This document shows positions 6,450 through 11,207 of a stretch of 11,207 nt of DNA, in pieces. The notes under the pieces are model-generated. The model ran no database searches, was not told the origin of the DNA, and worked only from the letters and a program-made list of their open reading frames with translations. The position numbers and the translations under genes were made by a program. Position 1 is the first letter of the stretch. The number at the start of each line of letters is the position of its first letter. Location: positions 1 to 11,207 of the forward strand of contig JAEFDA010000070.1 of the NCBI GenBank assembly GCA_016126025.1, read 5' to 3'. This DNA comes from Nitrososphaerota archaeon. Its GTDB lineage: Archaea > Thermoproteota > Nitrososphaeria > Nitrososphaerales > Nitrosopumilaceae.

Positions 6450-6800
6450 TTGACCGAGTTCGCGCACGACGAATACCAAAGTGTACACGTCCGGGATATA
6501 ATCCGGGTTGATCTGGACGACTTTATAGCCATGATGTCGGCCACCGAGGCCAGCCTGGCGTACTGGACCGACGGGGTGCTGTTTGCCTGCTATGCCATGA
6601 CCGAGTCCGAGGCGCTGGCCGAGAAGGAGATCGCCGGCACCACCTACCTGGACAAGATAATCTTTGCAAAGTATCCGGCCTTCTCCAGAACGATAAAGTC
6701 GGCCACCAACTTTGAGATACCCGTGGTGAACGTGGGACGCAGCGGCATGTACTCCAGGCTGATAGCGTGGCTCAAGGGTCTCCCGGCCTGGAATGACTGA
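6450..6800 (+). CDS. Unknown 116-residue protein, TTG start, operon with tag
   Basis: I do not recognise this protein. The start is taken as TTG 6450. The frame is open further upstream, but that part translates the hairpin array and TATA box, whereas TTG lies 28 nt after a perfect TATA element. From there it reads TEFAHDEYQSVHVRDIIRVD and continues as a mixed alpha/beta soluble domain: an acidic amphipathic N-terminal part, LAYWTDGVLFACYA as a likely strand pair, then TTYLDKIIFAKYP and FEIPVVNVGRSGMYSRLIAWLKGL at the C-terminus. There is no signal peptide, full membrane span or metal-binding cluster. The stop overlaps the start of the glycosylase gene by 8 nt, so the two are co-transcribed and probably translationally coupled. 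That hints at a link to DNA repair, but this is inference. Confidence 0.75.
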   Translation: MTEFAHDEYQSVHVRDIIRVDLDDFIAMMSATEASLAYWTDGVLFACYAMTESEALAEKEIAGTTYLDKIIFAKYPAFSRTIKSATNFEIPVVNVGRSGMYSRLIAWLKGLPAWND

Positions 6801-7350
6801 GTTGAACCGCTGCGCCTGGGCCGTGGGGGACTCCATGGTGCGATACCATGACACCGAGTGGGGCAGGCCACAGCACGACGACCAGAAGCTGTACGAGTTT
6901 CTGGTGCTGGAGGGAGCTCAGGCCGGACTGTCGTGGAGCACCATACTCGACAAGAGGGAGGGGTACCGGGAGGCGTTCGCCGGATTTGATCCCCGGAAGG
7001 TGGCCGCCTACACCTCCGATGACGCGCGGGCCCTTACCCAGAACCCCCGCATAGTGCGAAACCGGCTCAAGATAGCCTCGGCGATAAACAATGCGGGAAG
7101 GTTCTGCGACATACAGGAGGAGTTCGGCAGCTTCGACAGGTACATCTGGGGGCTGGCAGGCGGGCGGGTCATCAACTCGTTCGGCGACGACGAGCGGCTG
7201 CCCGCCTCCACGCCCGCGTCGGCGCGCATGAGCTCGGACCTGAAAAGACGCGGGTTCACGTTCGTGGGGCCGGTCATATGCTATGCGTTCATGCAGGCGA
7301 CGGGCATGGTCAACGACCACACCCGGGGCTGCTTCCTGCACCGACTCTAG
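6793..7350 (+). CDS. tag: DNA-3-methyladenine glycosylase I
   Basis: Tag removes 3-methyladenine from alkylated DNA as the first step of base excision repair. The 185-residue protein matches the family along its whole length. The zinc-snap residues are Cys7, His19, His176 and Cys180, with the HxxxC spacing at the C-terminus seen in E. coli Tag. The base-recognition segment LEGAQAGLSW (39-48) holds Glu40 and Trp48, equivalent to the E. coli Tag Glu and Trp in its LEGxQAGLSW motif. The helix-hairpin-helix region lies around residues 70-110. The ATG overlaps the upstream gene's end by 8 nt and no TATA-like box lies about 27 nt upstream, so it depends on the promoter before 6450. No T-run terminator follows closely. 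Confidence 0.93.
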   Translation: MTELNRCAWAVGDSMVRYHDTEWGRPQHDDQKLYEFLVLEGAQAGLSWSTILDKREGYREAFAGFDPRKVAAYTSDDARALTQNPRIVRNRLKIASAINNAGRFCDIQEEFGSFDRYIWGLAGGRVINSFGDDERLPASTPASARMSSDLKRRGFTFVGPVICYAFMQATGMVNDHTRGCFLHRL

Positions 7351-7435
7351 CCCTCGCACAACCGCCGTCCCCAGAATGGAGGGGCGCAATTCTGCACCGT
7401 TCGAACAAATACGGACAAAAACCGCCCGTTTCCCA

Positions 7436-7444
7436 TACTATTTA
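7436..7444 (+). promoter_or_regulatory. TATA box for ferritin
   Basis: TACTATTTA is centred 28 nt before the ATG at 7468. It overlaps the alternative ATG at 7444, which argues against that upstream start. Confidence 0.6.
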
Positions 7445-7467
7445 TGAGCCCCGCGGGAAATACGGGC

Positions 7468-7968
7468 ATGAATATTTCAAAGGAGATCACGCAGGCCCTC
7501 AACGACCAGATATCGCTGGAAGCCGGCGCCTCGCAGTACTACTTGGCCACGGCAGGCTGGTGCGAGGTGTCCGGGTACGAGGGGGCCGCTGCCTACTTTT
7601 ACGCCCAGTCCGACGAGGAAAGGATGCACATGCTAAAGATCATAAAATTCCTCAACAGCCTGGGCATAACCGCAAAGGTATCGGCCGTGCCCAGCCCGAA
7701 CATACGCCACAAGTCACTGGAGGACGCCCTCAAGGCTTCGCTGAAGAACGAGCAGGCGGTGACGGCGGCCGTCCACAAGGCGCTGACGCTGGCCCACAAA
7801 AAATCCGATTATTCCACGTTTGATCTGCTGGAGTGGTTCGCCGCCGAGCAGGTACAGGAGGAGACCAAGTTCGAGGCAATCCTGCAAAAGTTCGACACCA
7901 TAGGCAGGGACGGCCTGGCCGTAGCCGAGATCGACAGAATACTTGCCTCCCAAGCGGGGACCTGCTAG
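7468..7968 (+). CDS. ftn: Ferritin (non-haem iron storage)
   Basis: Ferritin oxidises Fe(II) and stores it as a mineral inside a 24-subunit cytoplasmic shell. This protein is 166 residues from ATG 7468, normal for the prokaryotic FtnA type. The ferroxidase ligands are all visible one position later than in E. coli FtnA: Glu18, Glu51 and His54 (in EERMH), Glu95, Gln128 and Glu131 (in AEQVQEE). The haem-ligating features of bacterioferritin are not evident. The frame also has an ATG at 7444, giving MSPAGNTG as an extension. I prefer 7468 because MNISKEITQALNDQI starts like other ferritins and the TATA box lies 28 nt upstream, overlapping the 7444 codon. The C-terminus ends in Cys. The gene stands alone, with its own promoter and a double T-run terminator. 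Confidence 0.93.
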   Translation: MNISKEITQALNDQISLEAGASQYYLATAGWCEVSGYEGAAAYFYAQSDEERMHMLKIIKFLNSLGITAKVSAVPSPNIRHKSLEDALKASLKNEQAVTAAVHKALTLAHKKSDYSTFDLLEWFAAEQVQEETKFEAILQKFDTIGRDGLAVAEIDRILASQAGTC

Positions 7969-7977
7969 GGCGCGGAC

Positions 7978-7994
7978 TTTTTTTACTGTTTTTT
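7978..7994 (+). terminator. Double T-run terminator after ferritin
   Basis: T7 (7978-7984) and T6 (7989-7994), separated by four bases, begin 10 nt after the ferritin stop. This is a typical archaeal T-tract terminator and the strongest in the window. Confidence 0.7.
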
Positions 7995-8190
7995 GTCTGT
8001 CAGACGAATCCTGCGCACATGCACCCCCGGATCGTGCACCGGCCGCGGCCGTCCATGTGCACGGCCCGGAGATGGTAGCACCCCGCCCCGACATTCCTGC
8101 AGTTCACGGTATGGCGGGGCAGGATATGCCTATTATGCGTGGCGGGCGTTCGGGGGTGTGTACAGGAGCCTGCGTGCCAGCCGGCACCGC
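7995..8190. other. Non-coding spacer with two inverted repeats
   Basis: Two inverted repeats lie between the ferritin terminator and the next promoter. CGTGCAC at 8033-8039 pairs with GTGCACG at 8057-8063 around a GC-rich CGGCCGCGGCCG palindrome. CCCCGCC at 8081-8087 pairs with GGCGGGG at 8113-8119 across a 25-nt loop. No convincing reading frame is present. Confidence 0.4.
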
Positions 8191-8195
8191 GCCGG

Positions 8196-8202
8196 ATATA
8201 TT
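8196..8202 (+). promoter_or_regulatory. TATA box for small membrane protein
   Basis: ATATATT is centred 26 nt before ATG 8225 in an otherwise GC-rich leader. It supports 8225 over upstream in-frame ATGs. Confidence 0.6.
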
Positions 8203-8224
8203 CGGCGCCGCCCTACAATGCGCG

Positions 8225-8362
8225 ATGGGTCTGGCCAGAGCACTGATCAGCGGAGTAGCCTTTGTAGCGGTGGGGCTAGCGGCCATAGTGGTGGGGGCGT
8301 TCATGCTGCGGGGGAACATGCACATGTGGGACCGCCGCGACGGCGCCGATAGCGAAAAATAA
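8225..8362 (+). CDS. Tiny one-helix membrane protein (45 aa)
   Basis: The protein is MGLARALISG followed by a continuous hydrophobic helix (about residues 7-28, rich in Val, Ala, Ile and Gly) and a short polar tail (RGNMHMWDRRDGADSEK). This predicts a single-pass membrane peptide, probably with the charged C-terminus in the cytoplasm. The frame extends upstream to ATGs near 8126 and 8135, but the extra residues are Gly/Cys/Pro-rich and unstructured, and the TATA box at 26 nt supports 8225. It heads a run of very small genes on the same strand. I do not recognise a family. Confidence 0.6.
   Translation: MGLARALISGVAFVAVGLAAIVVGAFMLRGNMHMWDRRDGADSEK
8355..8362 (+). promoter_or_regulatory. AT-rich box before Cys-rich gene
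   Basis: AAAAATAA covers the previous gene's last codons and stop, centred about 26 nt before ATG 8384. It is a weak TATA match but has the usual spacing. Confidence 0.35.
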
Positions 8363-8383
8363 CCCCGCCGATACCGCAATGCC

Positions 8384-8551
8384 ATGGTGGGACCGCAGGA
8401 CGGCGGGTTCGGCTTCGACCAGTCGCGCAAGTACACCAACATAGACAACATAGACGACGTATGCGTGCAGTGCCAGGCCGGTCAGCACCGCAGGTGCCTG
8501 GGCACCCCCGAGAGGGAGTGCGAGTGCGAATACTGCATCATACACGGGTAG
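8384..8551 (+). CDS. Cys-rich putative metal-binding small protein (55 aa)
   Basis: The 55-residue protein has an acidic/Asn-rich N-terminus (FDQSRKYTNIDNIDD) and then a dense cysteine region: Cys27, Cys30, Cys38, Cys46, Cys48, Cys51 and His54. The pattern CxxC-x7-C-x7-CxCxxCxxH would suit one zinc site, or two sharing ligands. The patterned spacing and low chance of seven such ligands in 28 residues support a real gene. A shifted ATG at 8379 gives a different, meaningless frame. It is probably a cytoplasmic zinc-binding adaptor or nucleic-acid-binding peptide, but I do not recognise a named family. It lies 21 nt after the small membrane gene and 37 nt before the zinc-finger gene. Confidence 0.7.
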   Translation: MVGPQDGGFGFDQSRKYTNIDNIDDVCVQCQAGQHRRCLGTPERECECEYCIIHG

Positions 8552-8558
8552 CACCGGG

Positions 8559-8566
8559 TTTTTTAG
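8559..8566 (+). promoter_or_regulatory. T-rich box before zinc-finger gene
   Basis: GTTTTTTA, ending 23 nt before GTG 8589, fits the T-rich half of an archaeal TATA consensus. It could instead, or as well, terminate the Cys-rich gene, whose stop is 8 nt upstream. Confidence 0.35.
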
Positions 8567-8588
8567 TGCCGCCAGGATCTGTGCCCCC

Positions 8589-8705
8589 GTGCCCAAGATG
8601 CAGTTCAGCTGCCCGCACTGCGGCAGGCTTTTTGGCCGGGACGTGATCGGCCTGGCCAGGCACATAGGGCGGGAGCACGACCGGGGCCGCCAGAACCTTC
8701 AATAG
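8589..8705 (+). CDS. Single C2H2 zinc-finger protein (38 aa)
   Basis: The protein is essentially one classic C2H2 finger. With numbering from GTG 8589, the ligands are Cys8, Cys11, His25 and His30, within FSCPHCGRLFGRDVIGLARH followed by IGREH. The usual finger hydrophobics Phe and Leu sit between the pairs. The spacing is C-x2-C-x13-H-x4-H. The tail DRGRQNLQ is basic and polar. The start is uncertain: GTG 8589 lies about 26 nt after a T-rich box, while ATG 8598 would remove three residues (MPK). Small single-finger proteins are common in archaea and are usually thought to bind nucleic acid or act as adaptors. The TAG stop at 8703-8705 is followed in the same frame by a transmembrane peptide. 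Confidence 0.75.
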   Translation: MPKMQFSCPHCGRLFGRDVIGLARHIGREHDRGRQNLQ

Positions 8706-8729
8706 TGGAGCAGCGGTGGCTACGACATC

Positions 8730-8828
8730 TTGTCCAGGACCAAAAAGATAGTGATATGGGCAGCAATACTGGCCGGCGGGCTGACCTACTACATGGCATA
8801 CGGTCATATAGCCGACTTCATGCGGTGA
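8730..8828 (+). CDS. Tiny one-helix membrane peptide (32 aa, TTG start)
   Basis: From TTG 8730 the frame reads LSRTKKIVIWAAILAGGLTY and ends in YMAYGHIADFMR. It has a basic cap, a hydrophobic helix of about 18 residues and a short tail, as expected for a single-pass membrane peptide with the N-terminus inside. The same frame is open back to the TAG of the zinc-finger gene (8703-8705), so residues WSSGGYDI precede TTG without a start codon. The only AT-rich stretch about 28 nt upstream is a weak TTCAATAG. It may be translated from the zinc-finger mRNA, or the two parts may once have been one protein. The TATA box of the next gene lies within it. Confidence 0.45.
   Translation: MSRTKKIVIWAAILAGGLTYYMAYGHIADFMR
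8804..8810 (+). promoter_or_regulatory. TATA box for flavin-binding protein gene
   Basis: TCATATA is centred 28 nt before ATG 8835, inside the coding end of the preceding membrane peptide. Confidence 0.5.
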
Positions 8829-8834
8829 CATACC

Positions 8835-9278
8835 ATGGCCAGAATCACCGACGAGATGGCGCAGTTCATAGAGAACGAGCGGCTGTGCTTCGTGGCCACC
8901 GTCTCTCCGGAGAACGCGCCCAACATCTCCCCCAAGGGGTCCCTGATGCGCAGCGGCGACTCCAGCATAGCGTTTGCGGACATACGCTCGCCGGACACCG
9001 TCGCGAACCTAGAGTCGAATCCCGCCGTGGAGGTCAGCGTCATCAGTCCTATAGTGCGGAGAGGATACCTGTTTGCGGGCCGGGGCCGGGTGGTCCGGGA
9101 GGATCCCGAGTTCGACGACATGGTGGCGCGCTTCAGGGAGATGGGGATAAAGAGCCCCATCGGGACAGTGGTCATAATAGACGTGGACCGCGTGGAGGAG
9201 ACAATGTCCCCCCTGTATGACTTGGGATATACCGAGGATCAGATAAGGGAGACCTGGAAGAAGCACTACTTTTCGTAG
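8835..9278 (+). CDS. Pyridoxamine 5'-phosphate oxidase-like FMN-binding protein
   Basis: This 147-residue protein has the split-barrel flavin-binding fold of the PNPOx-like superfamily. The N-terminal helix (TDEMAQFIENERL) leads into the strand LCFVATVSPENAPNISPKGS, a family hallmark in which the strand-turn segment contacts the FMN phosphate. It is followed by SIAFADIRSPDTVANLESNP and then VEVSVISPIVRRGYLFAGRG. Superfamily members bind FMN, F420 or haem and include many oxidoreductases of unknown substrate, so true PNPOx activity is not implied. The C-terminal part (SPLYDLGYTEDQIRETWKKHY) is helical and resembles archaeal stand-alone members. The ATG follows a TATA-like box at 28 nt and lies 6 nt after the stop of the membrane peptide. 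Confidence 0.85.
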   Translation: MARITDEMAQFIENERLCFVATVSPENAPNISPKGSLMRSGDSSIAFADIRSPDTVANLESNPAVEVSVISPIVRRGYLFAGRGRVVREDPEFDDMVARFREMGIKSPIGTVVIIDVDRVEETMSPLYDLGYTEDQIRETWKKHYFS

Positions 9279-9438
9279 CGTATGGCAAGGCCGGTATCGT
9301 GCTGTGGACTGCCTGCCCTCCGGCGGGTGTTTTGTTTCGATTGCGGGGGCATGTGAATGAGTGGACCGCTTCGGCCGCTACTGCCGGTCATGCATGCCAA
9401 GCAACGCGTCTGCACCCTGACAGATTCTTGGCCGGCAT

Positions 9439-9944
9439 TTAAGAGCGCCCGACGCCTTGCATGGCATGATCTCTTGCTAACAGTGTCAGATAATCTACCT
9501 TCGTCATGACGCCAATTTCAACTGTGCCGGATCGAAATGCTTTGCCGTCATTTAGTCGGCCGGTTTGTCGTACGCTTGGCCATCGCGCCAATTGACCTTA
9601 CCAAGACGTTCTCACCCGGACATAAATCTGCTATATGTATTTTAATTTCTACGACTGTGGTCAAATGCAGGAACATCGTCACAGCATCTATGATGCCGTC
9701 TGGAGGTATGTCGGAAAACAACCTGGACATCTTGCGTTTGGACGATGATTTTGTTTCATCGAGAATACTTTCGGCGGTTAGCAGCTTGGCATCCGTTTTT
9801 TTTCACGAATATCCGCAATGCATCAACCAGGCTGTTGTTGTAAAAATGTATTGGTGCCGTCGCGTCCAAATAATAGCGTCTATTTGAGATGCGCGGCTTG
9901 GTTAGGGCCGGAAGCCTGGTGGGGATGAATGCCGTTGAAAACAT
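9439..9944 (-). pseudogene. Decayed PIN-domain-like gene (two frame breaks)
   Basis: Read on the minus strand, three open pieces in successive frames join into one PIN-sized domain. Piece 1 (ATG 9944 to about 9800) ends SNRRYYLDATAPIHFYNNS...VDALRIFVKK, a beta strand with the first acidic residue. At the 8-A run (plus-strand T8, 9796-9803) the frame breaks. Removing one A continues into piece 2, TDAKLLTAESILDET..., which has a second acidic site and later reads IADLCPGENVLVRSIGAMAK before its stop at 9548. A further +1 shift gives piece 3, GVMTKVDYLTLLARDHAMQG, ending in TAA 9439-9441. The order LDA, E(S)ILDE, PGE, then DYL..ARD resembles PIN/VapC-type RNases. The family call is tentative, and the third piece is weakest. 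Sequencing error at the A-run is possible. Confidence 0.45.
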
Positions 9945-10147
9945 GAGGAATTGCTGGAAGGGAAGAGGATGGTGAGATCAGCGCCGGCATACTTGAGGGC
10001 AACGATGAGTGGTGGACACTCATTCAGGCAGCGGTCAAGGCCTAGATGGCCAAGGCCACCGCACAATTCTAATTTTTCATCCCTCTCTCTAATTATCTTC
10101 CGGATTTTCCAGAGGGCTTCATCCCAGCCAAGTTTCCAGCCGCCCCA
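9902..10147 (-). pseudogene. Orphan coding fragment upstream of PIN-like remnant
   Basis: On the minus strand, the frame from just after a TAG (10150-10148) to TAA at 9902-9904 is open for 82 codons but has no start codon near its beginning. It reads WKLGWDEALWKIRKIIRERD, then EKLELCGGLGHLGLDRCLNE and PPLIVALKYAGADLTILFPS. The amphipathic, charged helix and the mixed codon use look like real protein rather than chance sequence. The residues before the TAG in the same frame (WVIEVS) may be its continuation, which would make it a gene broken by a stop. Its end overlaps the start of the PIN-like remnant in another frame. I do not recognise a family. An antitoxin partner is a thought, not supported by any motif. 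Confidence 0.35.
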
Positions 10148-10191
10148 CTAGGACACCTCTATTACCCATCCCGTACAAGACCAAGGCTAGT

Positions 10192-11207
10192 CTAGACCAG
10201 TGCTGGGTTGGATGGGTCGGCGATGTCCACGATCCTGGTGCCGGTAAGCAAAGATGCTGTTAGTGCATACGTGCGGTCTCCGCTCTCGAATACATCAGCA
10301 AAAAGCGTAATGAACCCTTGGCCGGGCTCGTACGAGGCGCTATCGACAGGCCATACTAGTGTTGAGTTGGCCGGATCTGTAATGTCTATGATGATGTGGG
10401 TCCCGCCGATTATGGTTGTTATGACGGCATACGTGCGGTCTCCGCCCCCGAACACATCCATGTGATACGGCAGGAGCAATACATAGGACCACAGCAAACC
10501 ATCGGTTACCTCCTGCTGGACGGGGGATGGGTTGGCCGGGTCGGTGACGTCCATGATCTGCACGCCGTTATCATTATGACTGGTCACTATGGCGTACGTC
10601 CGGTCCCCGCTCCCGAACACCTCCACACCATTCGCTCCGTCCAAGGCGACAAACCCATCCGGGACCGGGCTCGATTCCGATATAACCGGACTCGCACGCC
10701 CGGCAGCCGGCGGGGTGTCGTGGACATCATCCACCAAGGTCACTTCAACGGTTCGCCGGCTGTTGTCATTTCCGAATATCGAATCGCCGGAGGCAGTAAT
10801 GGTGACCGTGTATAATGCCTGGTCGGCTGCCGCCGAGATCATACTGAGGCGGCTGCCGTCGGTTATGACAAACCGGTCCGAGTCGCCGCCCGGCTCTATC
10901 CGGTAGGTCGGATTCTGCCCGTCCAGGAAGGAGTTCTGAGCGGATATGGTACCGACAACGCCTGGGACGTCGGTCCTGTTGATGGACATGCTGCCTATCG
11001 CGACATACCAGCCGCCCAGATTCTGGTCGAAGGAGGAAGCGGAGCCGAACATCCAAACCATGTCGGTAACAGCTGAGACATCCCATCCGTCAAGAGACCG
11101 GTTGAAGGCAGTGGCGTCGGCGAACATCCCGGCCATGTTGGCCACCGAGGAGACATCCCAGGTGTCGAGGGGCTGGTTGAAGGCGGTCGCATTGTGGAAC
11201 ATCCCGG
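10192..11207 (-). CDS. BspA/DUF285-repeat and LVIVD-repeat surface protein (partial)
   Basis: The gene runs off the right edge. The ATG at 11202 is internal, because the preceding Gly matches the Gly before MF in the next repeat. Three 25-residue (75-nt) repeats come first, each starting MF and carrying AFN..LD.WDV.S..(N/D)M. This is the BspA-like DUF285 repeat, known from surface-exposed leucine-rich-repeat proteins. A beta-rich linker follows (YRIEPGGDSDRFVITDGSRL, then TVTITASGDSIFGNDNSRRT and VEVTLVDD) and resembles an Ig/cadherin-like domain. The C-terminal half has three units with VFxxGDRTYA...(M/I)D(V/I)xDPxN, the LVIVD beta-propeller-like repeat. The protein stops exactly at the end of the third unit (DPSNPALV). 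It is probably an extracellular or cell-wall protein for adhesion or recognition. No C-terminal anchor is seen, and the N-terminus is outside the window. Confidence 0.85.
   Translation of the reverse strand, partial: GMFHNATAFNQPLDTWDVSSVANMAGMFADATAFNRSLDGWDVSAVTDMVWMFGSASSFDQNLGGWYVAIGSMSINRTDVPGVVGTISAQNSFLDGQNPTYRIEPGGDSDRFVITDGSRLSMISAAADQALYTVTITASGDSIFGNDNSRRTVEVTLVDDVHDTPPAAGRASPVISESSPVPDGFVALDGANGVEVFGSGDRTYAIVTSHNDNGVQIMDVTDPANPSPVQQEVTDGLLWSYVLLLPYHMDVFGGGDRTYAVITTIIGGTHIIIDITDPANSTLVWPVDSASYEPGQGFITLFADVFESGDRTYALTASLLTGTRIVDIADPSNPALV
10972..11207 (-). repeat. 75-nt (25-aa) DUF285 tandem repeats
   Basis: The GAACATCC sequence (minus strand GGATGTTC, encoding the MF start) recurs at 11047, 11122 and 11197, exactly 75 bp apart. 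This gives three 25-residue units within the surface-protein gene. The repeat block continues beyond the window, and the third unit is degenerate at its end. Confidence 0.75.

Larger units (their letters stand above)
9279..10191. other. 913-bp lower-GC region of decayed sequence
   Basis: The base composition becomes visibly less GC-rich and no intact gene is present. The first about 160 bp hold no feature I can support. From 9439 to 10147 the minus strand carries broken coding stretches, annotated separately. The plus-strand frames here are shadows of those. Confidence 0.6.

Noticed and set aside
7372..7394. CAGAAT/ATTCTG inverted repeat after tag
   Set aside because: Only a 6-bp stem with an 11-nt loop and no T-run. 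Not enough to call a terminator.
8126..8224. Upstream extension of the 45-residue membrane protein to an earlier ATG
   Set aside because: The added residues are low-complexity Gly/Cys/Pro and the TATA box sits inside this extension, 26 nt before ATG 8225.
9282..9356. 24-codon Cys-containing open frame after the flavin-protein gene
   Set aside because: Too short, no TATA box at the usual distance and no clear motif.
9537..9887. 116-codon plus-strand open frame in the decay zone
   Set aside because: The minus strand gives a more protein-like reading across the same bases. This frame has no start signal or recognisable motif.
1..11207. tRNA, rRNA, CRISPR array or insertion sequence
   Set aside because: No T-loop/acceptor pairing, no regularly spaced repeats with unique spacers, and no transposase motif or flanking inverted repeats were seen by eye on either strand.

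Overview
The window looks like chromosomal DNA of a high-GC archaeon, most probably a Thaumarchaeote (ammonia-oxidising lineage; a Cenarchaeum-like genome would fit). The evidence is a stand-alone Elp3 with the short archaeal-type radical-SAM cysteine loop, a class I lysyl-tRNA synthetase, GTG and TTG starts, almost no Shine-Dalgarno sites, and AT-rich TATA-like boxes centred about 25-28 nt upstream of most start codons, as expected for leaderless mRNAs. The genus is inferred from general features, not from a search.

Layout. 1-88 is the C-terminal tail of a DNA-binding protein with two AT-hooks, followed by a T-run terminator. 89-936 holds no convincing gene but several homopolymer runs, including 12 A. 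937-5100 is a plus-strand block: elp3, class I lysyl-tRNA synthetase (1 nt gap), a tiny two-helix membrane protein (overlapping stop/start) and a long coiled-coil protein. 5346-6212 (minus) is a leucine-carboxyl-methyltransferase-like SAM enzyme. It faces, across a 237-bp divergent spacer, a two-gene operon (6450-7350) of an unknown 116-residue protein and 3-methyladenine DNA glycosylase I. The spacer contains a run of almost abutting hairpins ending in a T-run, which I propose is an unannotated structured RNA. A ferritin (7468-7968) with its own TATA box and T-run terminator follows. Then comes a cluster of tiny proteins (8225-8828): a one-helix membrane protein, a Cys-rich metal-site protein, a single C2H2 zinc finger, and, in the same frame just after the finger's TAG, a one-helix membrane peptide. 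A split-barrel flavin-binding protein closes this section (8835-9278).

9279-10191 is lower in GC and has no intact gene. On the minus strand it carries what reads as a decayed PIN-domain-like gene (two frame breaks, one at an 8-A run) and, upstream of it, another orphan coding fragment. 10192 to the window end (minus strand, running off the edge) is a large surface-type protein with 25-residue BspA/DUF285 repeats, a beta-sandwich-like linker and three LVIVD-type repeats.

Themes. Elp3 and LysRS both act on tRNA (wobble-U34 modification and tRNA-Lys charging). Tag, ferritin and the flavin protein suit housekeeping under alkylation, iron or oxidative stress. The right end is a decaying accessory region next to a repetitive surface gene.
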